Shown here piece by piece: positions 46,374-53,132 of a stretch of 55,895 nucleotides of DNA. The stretch is from assembly GCA_017859745.1 (NCBI GenBank), contig JAFMML010000013.1:1-55895 (forward strand). Direction: 5' to 3'. Every line of letters begins with the position of its first letter. The first letter of the stretch is position 1. This DNA is from Planctomycetota bacterium. GTDB taxonomy: Bacteria; Planctomycetota; Phycisphaerae; Phycisphaerales; SM1A02. Made by a program: the position numbers and the translations under genes. Under the pieces are notes generated by a model. That model saw only the letters and a program-made list of their open reading frames with translations, searched no databases and was not told where the DNA came from.

Positions 46374-48371
46374 ATGCAGACCACGCTCCTGTCCGGCATC
46401 CAGTCGCCCGCCGACCTCAAGAAGCTGCCCATCGATCGGCTGCCGCAACTCGCCGCCGAGATTCGACACGCGATCTGCGATCAGATCTCCCGGAGCGGCG
46501 GCCACCTCGCCCCGAATCTCGGCGTGGTCGAGCTCTCGATCGCCCTCCACTACGTCTTCGACTTCGGACACGATCGCCTGCTGTTCGACGTCGGACACCA
46601 GTGCTACCCCCACAAGCTGCTGACCGGCCGACAACCTCTGCTCGGCAAGCTCCGACAGCGCGGCGGCATGGCCGGCTTCCCCGACCCCCGAGAGAGCGAC
46701 TACGACCTGTTCATGGTCGGGCACGCCGGCACCGGCATCTCGACGGCGGTCGGCATGGCCCGTGGCGACCAACTCAACGGCGACGCCGCGAGCGCGGGGT
46801 CGTCCGACGGCCGCCGCGTGGTCACGCTCGTCGGCGATGCCAGCATCGTCAACGGCGTGGCCATGGAGGGCCTCAACAACGCGGGCACGTTGAAGCGGCA
46901 GTTCCTCGTCGTTCTCAACGACAACGGCATGTCGATCGCGAAGCCCCAGGGCGCGATGGCCGCCTACTTCGATCGCGTGCGCCTCAGTCACTCCTACGGG
47001 GAGTTCAAGAAGGCCGCGAAGGACCTCGCCAAGCGAATCCCCGGAGGCGGCGTGCTCGCCGACGCCTATCACCGGATGGGTGAGATGAGCAAGGCGATGA
47101 TCTCCGAGGACGCGTGGTTCGAGAAGTTCGGACTGGTGACGGTCGGCCCCATCGACGGGCACGACCTGCCCACGCTGATCGACTTCCTCAACGAGGCCCG
47201 AGAGTTCGACCGCCCGATGCTGCTGCATGTGAAGACGGTCAAGGGCAAGGGCTTCGAGTTCGCCGAGGGCGACTCCTGCACCTTCCATTCGCCGAGCCCG
47301 TTCGACGTCGTCGCGGGCGACGGCGGGGACGACGCCAAGCTCGTCTCGGAGGGCTGCCGCGTCGAACTGAAGAAGAGCGGCCGCAGCTTCACCAGCGCCG
47401 TCGGCGAGGCCATGGTCGAGCTCATGAACCGCGACGAGAAGGTCGTCGCCTGCACCGCCGCCATGCCCGACGGCACCGGCATCGCGAAGGTGCTCGAGGC
47501 CCATCCCGATCGGGCCTGGGACACCGGCATCTGCGAGTCGCACGCCGCCGACATGATGGCGGGCCTCGCGAAGACCGGTTGGAAGCCGTTCATGGCGGTC
47601 TACTCGACGTTCCTCCAGCGGGCGTTCGACCAGTGCTTCCAGGAGGCGTCACTCCAGGGTCTGCCGCTTCGACTCCTGCTCGACCGCGCGGGCCTCGTCG
47701 GCGGCGACGGCGCGGTCCACCACGGCTTCTGCGACGTCAGCCTGCTTCGAGTGCTTCCCGACGCCTGCCTCATGGCGGCGATGGACGAGCCGAGCCTCGA
47801 AGCGGCGATCGAGTTCATGGCCGGACACGACCGCGGACTCTCGGCACTGCGCTACCCGCGCGACAAGGTCAGCGATCTCTTCACGGACGATCCCTGCCCA
47901 CCCTTCGAGTTCGGCAAGGCCCGCGCCCTCCTTCGACACGAGCGACCCGATCTGGCCGTGCTGGGATACGGCGTGATGGCGATCGAAGCCGTGGACGCGG
48001 CGCGGGAACTCGAGGGCGAGTACCGCATCGACGTCTACGACGCGAGGTTCGCCAAGCCCGTCGATCACGCCCTGCTCTCCGATCTGCTCGGACGCGGGAT
48101 CCCCGTCGTCACGGTCGAGGACCACTCGATCGTCGGCGGATTCGGCGCGGCGGTGCTCGAGGCGTGCAGCGAGCACGGCCTCGACGGTCGCCTCGTCACC
48201 CGGCTCGCCCTTCCCGATGGATGGATCCACCAGGGATCCCGCAGCGAGCAGCTGGCCGAAGCGGGGCTCGATGCGGCGTCGATCGCTCGCGCGATCCGCG
48301 ACCGCCTCGATCAGGTTCCCGTCGTGGACACCGCCGGCACGCCCGCCAAGGCCGAAGCCGTCAGGCGCTGA
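46374..48371 (+). CDS. dxs: 1-deoxy-D-xylulose-5-phosphate synthase
   Basis: 665 residues from the ATG at 46374. First enzyme of the MEP pathway; uses thiamine diphosphate to join pyruvate and glyceraldehyde 3-phosphate. Motifs: SGGHLAPNLGVVELSIALHY, FDVGHQCYPHKLLTGR, GHAGTGISTAVGMA, VLNDNGMSIAKP, GPIDGHDL, then a transketolase pyrimidine domain (AMPDGTGI, FMAVYSTFLQRAFDQ, DRAGLVGGDGAVHHG) and a C-terminal domain (TVEDHSIVGGFGAAV). The thiamine motif reads GDASIVNG rather than the common GDGA. No thiamine riboswitch was seen upstream. The stop lies in a 15-bp tandem repeat. Confidence 0.95.
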   Translation: MQTTLLSGIQSPADLKKLPIDRLPQLAAEIRHAICDQISRSGGHLAPNLGVVELSIALHYVFDFGHDRLLFDVGHQCYPHKLLTGRQPLLGKLRQRGGMAGFPDPRESDYDLFMVGHAGTGISTAVGMARGDQLNGDAASAGSSDGRRVVTLVGDASIVNGVAMEGLNNAGTLKRQFLVVLNDNGMSIAKPQGAMAAYFDRVRLSHSYGEFKKAAKDLAKRIPGGGVLADAYHRMGEMSKAMISEDAWFEKFGLVTVGPIDGHDLPTLIDFLNEAREFDRPMLLHVKTVKGKGFEFAEGDSCTFHSPSPFDVVAGDGGDDAKLVSEGCRVELKKSGRSFTSAVGEAMVELMNRDEKVVACTAAMPDGTGIAKVLEAHPDRAWDTGICESHAADMMAGLAKTGWKPFMAVYSTFLQRAFDQCFQEASLQGLPLRLLLDRAGLVGGDGAVHHGFCDVSLLRVLPDACLMAAMDEPSLEAAIEFMAGHDRGLSALRYPRDKVSDLFTDDPCPPFEFGKARALLRHERPDLAVLGYGVMAIEAVDAARELEGEYRIDVYDARFAKPVDHALLSDLLGRGIPVVTVEDHSIVGGFGAAVLEACSEHGLDGRLVTRLALPDGWIHQGSRSEQLAEAGLDAASIARAIRDRLDQVPVVDTAGTPAKAEAVRR

Positions 48372-48401
48372 GTCGTCGGGCGCTCAGTCGCCGGGCGCCG
48401 A
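48357..48401 (+). repeat. Three 15-bp degenerate tandem units across the dxs stop
   Basis: GCCGTCAGGCGCTGA, GTCGTCGGGCGCTCA and GTCGCCGGGCGCCGA. The dxs TGA is the end of the first unit, so loss or change of one unit would extend the protein in frame. Confidence 0.65.
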
Positions 48402-48483
48402 ATCGAACGATCGCCGCGAACCGTGGTCGACGACGCAGGCGGCCCCCGCAGACGACGATCCATCGGACCCCCGTCACGCTCGA

Positions 48484-49176
48484 CTAGTAGTGCAGGTCCT
48501 TGACCAGTCCCTGGTTGGTTCGATCGATCGGAGCGACGAAGAGCGCGAAGCTCTCGAAGATGCGACGGGCGAGGCGCTCGGCCTCGGGCAGTCGCTCGGC
48601 GGTCTCGGCATCGGTCCCCGATGCACCCGCCGCGGAAAGCGCCGCCTGCACCCCGCCGAGATCGAGTTCGAACCGAGGCAGGAACCCGTAGGTGCGAAGT
48701 CCGCCGTGAAACGCGGCGACACCACCTCCACCGAACGTCCATAGCGGTCGGGCGTCCTTGGGGAGCTCGGCGATGCCACACGCACCGGCGACGACCTGGC
48801 GGGTCGTCCACGGCACCCCCGCCAGCACCGCCTCCTCGCGACCGTCGGCAGTGGCCTTCACCTCGTGCCATCCCGCCGCGGGCGATTCCCCGGAGGCCCC
48901 GCCGAGCGCGGTCGCGAGCACCGCGGCACCGTCGCCGAGGCCGATCGTCGGAAGTTCGGACGCGTGCGCCTCGGCGAGCAGTTGCGAAAGGCCGTCCGGT
49001 GCAGCCGCCGACGCCATGTGCCCGCAAAGGACCACGGCGCCGATGTCGTCGAGATCTCCGGGCAGGGCGTCGCCCGAATCGAGATGCACCGTCTGGAGTC
49101 GATGGCCGTAGTCGCGAAGGATGCGGGTGAGCGAACCCCCGCCGAGTGCGTCGAGTTGGATGAGAAGCGTCGCCAT
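48484..49176 (-). CDS. Glutamine-amidotransferase-like protein lacking the catalytic Cys
   Basis: 230 residues from the ATG at 49176. It has the fold pattern of class I glutamine amidotransferases: IGAVVLCGHMAS, then PTIGLGDGAAVLATALGG where active enzymes have G-x-C-x-G, and a segment GWHEVKATADG as in their VGWHEV-type strand. The Cys of the nucleophile elbow is Gly, so glutaminase activity is not expected. A late segment (AAFHGGLRTYGFLPRFELDL) corresponds to the region that holds the His-x-Glu pair; that pair is not obvious. It is probably a degenerate member, perhaps binding rather than hydrolysing. TACGCT is 10 bases upstream. Confidence 0.75.
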   Translation of the reverse strand: MATLLIQLDALGGGSLTRILRDYGHRLQTVHLDSGDALPGDLDDIGAVVLCGHMASAAAPDGLSQLLAEAHASELPTIGLGDGAAVLATALGGASGESPAAGWHEVKATADGREEAVLAGVPWTTRQVVAGACGIAELPKDARPLWTFGGGGVAAFHGGLRTYGFLPRFELDLGGVQAALSAAGASGTDAETAERLPEAERLARRIFESFALFVAPIDRTNQGLVKDLHY

Positions 49177-49224
49177 GGAGCGCGAGAGCGTACGGGCGGG
49201 AGGACGCCCGCTCAACCTCGCCGC

Positions 49225-49878
49225 TCAGGTCGGGTCGGTCGTCGGCGCGCCGGCCCGTTCGATCCAGATCGCCGCATCGTGTCCGTCGAGGTGATCCTGG
49301 CGGAAGGCCACCCGCGGCGAGAGGCCCATCGCGAAGCGAAGCATGGCGACCGTCGAGAATCGCCGGGCCGGGGTCAGATCCTCGGGGCCGGTGCGGTGGT
49401 GGCGGTCGGAGAGGAAGTTGAAGCAGACGCCGATCGAGACCCGCTCGAAGACCGCCGCGACGACCCGCCTCGCCTGCCGCTCGGACAGCGTGTTGAGGCT
49501 TCCCGACAGCACGGCGACGTCCGCCCGGAAGGCGTCGAGATCCTCCGGACGGCGCACGAAGTCGTAGCTCTCGACGGTCCACGCGGCCGGCGCTTCCCGT
49601 CGAGCGGTCTCGGCGAGTTCGGGAACCGCCTCCACCCCGAGTCCCGCCGCGATGGCCACGCCCTCTTCGGAGAGGAAGGCTGCGAATCCACCGGTTCCGC
49701 AGCCCAGATCCGCCACCCGGGCACCGACGAACCTCGATCGGCCGGGCAGTTCGACCAGCACCTCGAACCGGCGCCGCTGGGCTTCGCGACTTCTCCAGAG
49801 TTGCGCTTCGAACGAGCCGCCGTGCTCGGCCGCCGCTTCGAGATAGGGACGCAGGTAGGACGGCGACGAGCGAGGCAT
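49225..49878 (-). CDS. Class I SAM-dependent methyltransferase
   Basis: 217 residues. The SAM-binding loop VADLGCGTGGFAAFL (about 54-68) is followed by GLGVEAVPELAETARRE and VAVLSGSLNTLSERQARRVV, as in Rossmann-fold methyltransferases. The substrate is unknown. It stands next to, and in the same direction as, the amidotransferase-like gene, 48 bases apart. TACGCT lies six bases before the ATG without a Shine-Dalgarno. Confidence 0.85.
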   Translation of the reverse strand: MPRSSPSYLRPYLEAAAEHGGSFEAQLWRSREAQRRRFEVLVELPGRSRFVGARVADLGCGTGGFAAFLSEEGVAIAAGLGVEAVPELAETARREAPAAWTVESYDFVRRPEDLDAFRADVAVLSGSLNTLSERQARRVVAAVFERVSIGVCFNFLSDRHHRTGPEDLTPARRFSTVAMLRFAMGLSPRVAFRQDHLDGHDAAIWIERAGAPTTDPT

Positions 49879-49884
49879 GGTCGA

Positions 49885-49890
49885 AGCGTA
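49885..49890 (-). promoter_or_regulatory. -10-like TACGCT before methyltransferase
   Basis: Minus-strand TACGCT six bases before the ATG at 49878; the same hexamer and spacing occur before the gene at 53133. Confidence 0.4.
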
Positions 49891-49944
49891 GCGTCGCCGG
49901 GACGCTCTTCGGCACGAGACGCGCGATCCACATGCCCCCGACCG

Positions 49945-49950
49945 TAGGAT
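49945..49950 (+). promoter_or_regulatory. -10-like TAGGAT before DUF4159 gene
   Basis: TAGGAT six bases before the GTG at 49957, no Shine-Dalgarno. Confidence 0.45.
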
Positions 49951-49956
49951 CGCCGC

Positions 49957-52422
49957 GTGCGGTCGACCCTTGCGCCATCATGGTCCTCCCGTCCGCGTGC
50001 GAAGCGGCGTGCCGTGCCATGGGCGCCGTCGCCGGCACGGAGACTCTTCGCCACGACGACGGCGGTGCTGGCCGCCGCGATCGCGGCGCCGCTCGCCGCC
50101 GCCCCGGTCGCGGTCGGCCCGCCCCCCATGCGTGTCGAGTCCGACTCGCTCGACCCGGCCTCTCTCGATCGGGCCGTCGAGGCGCTGGTCGATGGCCTGC
50201 TTGCCGCCAAGGACCCGAACTCGTTCTGGGAACCGAAGCGTGTGCCGGCCGACGAGAGTTCGACCCAGGCGTTCGGTTGGACCGCCATCGTGCTGCTGGC
50301 CCTCGTCGAGAGTGGGGTGAGTCCGCAGGATCCGCGCATCGCCGACGCCGTCGCGGCGCTCGCCACGGCCCGGCTCGAGGGCACCTACGCCGTCGCGGTC
50401 CGCACCATGCTCGGGGCCACGCTGCCGGACCGTCATCGTCCGATGCTCGAAGGCGACGTGCGTTGGCTGCTCGATGGCTTCAGCCGGCGCAGCCGTGGTT
50501 GGGACTACGTCAAGCGGCCCAACTCGGCGCGCGAGGACAACTCGATCAACCAGTTCGCGTCGCTCGCGATCTCCGACGCGGCGGGGCGCGGCATCGAGGT
50601 GCCGAACGAACTGTGGTCGCTGCTCGAGGCCCGAACGCTCGCGATGCAGCGCCCCGACGGCGGTTGGACCTACGAAGGGCGAGGCGAGCCCCGAGGATCG
50701 ATGACGGCGGCGGGCGTGGCGACCTTGTTCATGCTCGACCGCCAACTCGATCCGCGACGACGGGAACGCCGCGCCGCCGCGGACGCCGTCGAACGAGGTC
50801 TCGCCTGGCTTTCCGATCGGTTCGATCCCGATCGAAACCCCGGTCACGCCCTGCACGAGCTCTACTGGCTCTTCAGCCTGGAGCGGGCGGCGCTGGCCGG
50901 CGGAATCTCCCGACTCGGCCGCCGCGACTGGTTCCGGGAGGGTGCCGCATCGATCATCGAACGCCTGTGCGAGATCGACGCCGACGGAACCTGGCGACTG
51001 AGGACCACCACCCCGCGCGGCCGGGCGATCCGGTGGCACGAGCACGCCCTCGGCCTCCTCTTTCTGCTGCGGGGGCGCACGCCGGTCGCGTTGGGGGTGC
51101 TCGCCGAATCGGGAGAGGACGCCCTGACCGCCGGCCGATTCGCGGGCGAGCTCTCCGAGTGGATGGGCGACGCCGCCGAACGGGAGTTCAACTGGCTTCG
51201 CCTCGATCCCGACGACGCCGTCGACACCTGGCTCGAACCCGCGCTGATGTGGTGGAGTCCGGACTCCGCGACGCGGATCGACGGCGACGAGGCGTTCCGA
51301 ACACGCCTCCGGCGATTCGTCGATCTCGGCGGTCTGCTCGTCGTCGACCTTGGCGCCCTCGATCCGCGACAACGAAGAATCGTTCGCGATCGCCTCGGGC
51401 AGCTCCGGGTTGGGGCGACATGGCGAGAACTCGACGATGAACACCCCGCGGTCTCGTCGCTGTTTCGGATCCCGCCTCGCCGCTTCGGACTTGAAACGCT
51501 GTCCGACGGAGTGCGGGATCTGGTCGTCCTCGACGATTCCGGTCGCCTCGCCCGCGGACTCGGCGCCGGGCCGATTCGCGGCATCGAGGCTCGTCGGATC
51601 CTGTTGAACCTCTGGATGCTGTCGGTCGAGACCGATCGATCCTGGCCGCGTCTTCGGCGCTGGACGCCTCCCGAGCAGGACACGCCCTCTGCGGCATCGC
51701 CCCGACTTCGACTGATCGATCTGCAGCTTGAACCGGCCTCGACCGGACCGGAGCCGGAGGCTCCGGCCTTCATGCGACGGGCGTTCGGCGAACGCCTCCG
51801 CGGGACGATCGACCTGCGCCGTATCGCCCTCGAGTCGGCCGATTCCCTGCTTGCGACCGCCGGCGACGGCGACGTGCCGACGATCCTGCTGCTTCGAGGC
51901 GTCGTCGCCCCGGAGTGGAGCGAGGCGAGGTGGAACGCGCTCGCCGAACTCGTTCGCGAGGGCCGGGTCCTGCTCGTCGAGACCGTGGGCGGGCGCGGCG
52001 AGTTCGCCACCGCGGTCGAGCGGGAACTCGCGGCGCGGCTCGACCGGACGGTGGTGCCGCTGGTCGGGGATCCCCTGCTCGCCGGCGACGAGTCCTCCGG
52101 CCGGGCCGATCTGCGACGCAGCGCCTATCGCCCCTCGACCGCCCGGCGGACGGGCGCCGGGCGTTCGGCGTGTCGCCTTCGCGGTCTGCGCTTGACCGAG
52201 CCCGAGCCGCGCCCGGCCGTTGCCGACGGAGAGGCCGTGTCGCAGCCGCCACTGCCACCGCCCGAGGTCGTCTTCAGCACGCTCGACCTGAGCCATGCGA
52301 TGCTCGGTCGGCCCCGCGAGGGTCTCGACGGCTACGCCACCGCCTCGGCGATCGAGCTGCTGGATCGGATCGCGTCCGATCTGATCATCGCCCGGGACGC
52401 ACGGTCCGTCGCGGCGCCGTGA
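49957..52422 (+). CDS. Exported DUF4159 protein with terpenoid-cyclase-like N-terminal repeats
   Basis: 821 residues, GTG start. A basic segment and a hydrophobic stretch (about 28-50, RLFATTTAVLAAAIAAPLAAA) look like a signal peptide. Residues 60-330 hold alpha/alpha-toroid repeats like those of squalene cyclases and prenyltransferases, with the characteristic MQRPDGGWTYEG. Residues about 375-560 and 590-800 each resemble DUF4159 (FNWLRLDPDDAVDTWLEPAL, GGLLVVDLGALDP, then FSTLDLSHAMLG near the end). Planctomycetes commonly have such proteins with MoxR-type gene clusters. No enzyme motif is evident. The last 4 bases overlap the next gene (GTGA). Confidence 0.82.
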   Translation: MRSTLAPSWSSRPRAKRRAVPWAPSPARRLFATTTAVLAAAIAAPLAAAPVAVGPPPMRVESDSLDPASLDRAVEALVDGLLAAKDPNSFWEPKRVPADESSTQAFGWTAIVLLALVESGVSPQDPRIADAVAALATARLEGTYAVAVRTMLGATLPDRHRPMLEGDVRWLLDGFSRRSRGWDYVKRPNSAREDNSINQFASLAISDAAGRGIEVPNELWSLLEARTLAMQRPDGGWTYEGRGEPRGSMTAAGVATLFMLDRQLDPRRRERRAAADAVERGLAWLSDRFDPDRNPGHALHELYWLFSLERAALAGGISRLGRRDWFREGAASIIERLCEIDADGTWRLRTTTPRGRAIRWHEHALGLLFLLRGRTPVALGVLAESGEDALTAGRFAGELSEWMGDAAEREFNWLRLDPDDAVDTWLEPALMWWSPDSATRIDGDEAFRTRLRRFVDLGGLLVVDLGALDPRQRRIVRDRLGQLRVGATWRELDDEHPAVSSLFRIPPRRFGLETLSDGVRDLVVLDDSGRLARGLGAGPIRGIEARRILLNLWMLSVETDRSWPRLRRWTPPEQDTPSAASPRLRLIDLQLEPASTGPEPEAPAFMRRAFGERLRGTIDLRRIALESADSLLATAGDGDVPTILLLRGVVAPEWSEARWNALAELVREGRVLLVETVGGRGEFATAVERELAARLDRTVVPLVGDPLLAGDESSGRADLRRSAYRPSTARRTGAGRSACRLRGLRLTEPEPRPAVADGEAVSQPPLPPPEVVFSTLDLSHAMLGRPREGLDGYATASAIELLDRIASDLIIARDARSVAAP

Positions 52423-52955
52423 GCCGGCGCGATCGCTCCGCGGTCGCAGGCCTCGCCGCGGAACTCGCGCGGCGGCTGGCGTCGTGGCGCCCGTCGCTGT
52501 CGCAGCCGTCGACGGGTGACGCCTCGAATCCCCGCGCCGCGACGCGCACCGACGCCCACCTCGGCGAAGCGCTCGCCGCCGCGCACCTCGAATCGCTCGG
52601 GTACGCCGTCGTCGCTCGCAATCTTCGGATCGGGCACGACGAGGCCGATCTCGTCGTGGTGGTGCCGCCCGATCGCGACGCCGACCCGCCGGTGCTCGCG
52701 ATCGTCGAGGTCAAGACGACGCGGGCCCTCGCGGCCCCTCCGCACCTGCGGATCGATGCGGGCAAGAGACGGCGGCTGATTCGCCTCGCCGAACGTCTTC
52801 TGGCCCGCCACGAGCTCGCCGACGCCTTCCTGCGCTTCGACGCGGTCGGCGTCGATCTCGCTCGCAAGCCACCGAGGCTCGAACATCTGCCCGGCTGCTT
52901 CGAAGCCACCTCGCCGACCGGCCGGAGGCATCGAGGCTCGCGACGGAGCGAGTAG
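52419..52955 (+). CDS. YraN (UPF0102) family endonuclease-like protein
   Basis: 178 residues from a GTG at 52419 overlapping the stop of the DUF4159 gene. The core matches the family: THLGEALAAAHLESLGY-like start (GEALAAAHLESLGYAVVARN), then HDEADLVVVV and LAIVEVKTTRALA, i.e. the Asp-x-Glu-x-Lys nuclease arrangement of restriction-endonuclease-like folds. The usual EIDLI is EADLV here. The first 45 residues form an extra basic N-terminus. Function is unknown in most bacteria, though a nuclease active site is present. Confidence 0.85.
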   Translation: MSRRDRSAVAGLAAELARRLASWRPSLSQPSTGDASNPRAATRTDAHLGEALAAAHLESLGYAVVARNLRIGHDEADLVVVVPPDRDADPPVLAIVEVKTTRALAAPPHLRIDAGKRRRLIRLAERLLARHELADAFLRFDAVGVDLARKPPRLEHLPGCFEATSPTGRRHRGSRRSE

Positions 52956-53097
52956 CTCGACGCCGCTCTCGAGTCCGATTCGGCATGTCCACCCGCCATT
53001 CCCGCGATTCGGCCCCAGCGGCGGGCGGTGGCGCACGCCGCGGCGTGCTGGCGGTCGACGTCTCCCCCATGGAATCCGCATCGGGGTCGCCGCGCAG

Positions 53098-53126
53098 TTC
53101 GATCGCGCCGCATCCGGCGGTACGCT
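53098..53126 (+). promoter_or_regulatory. Candidate promoter of the PSD1 gene
   Basis: TTCGAT (53098-53103), a 17-base spacer and TACGCT (53121-53126), six bases before the ATG at 53133. The sequence matches the -10-like/leaderless pattern seen elsewhere in the window. Confidence 0.45.
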
Positions 53127-53132
53127 GAAGGC

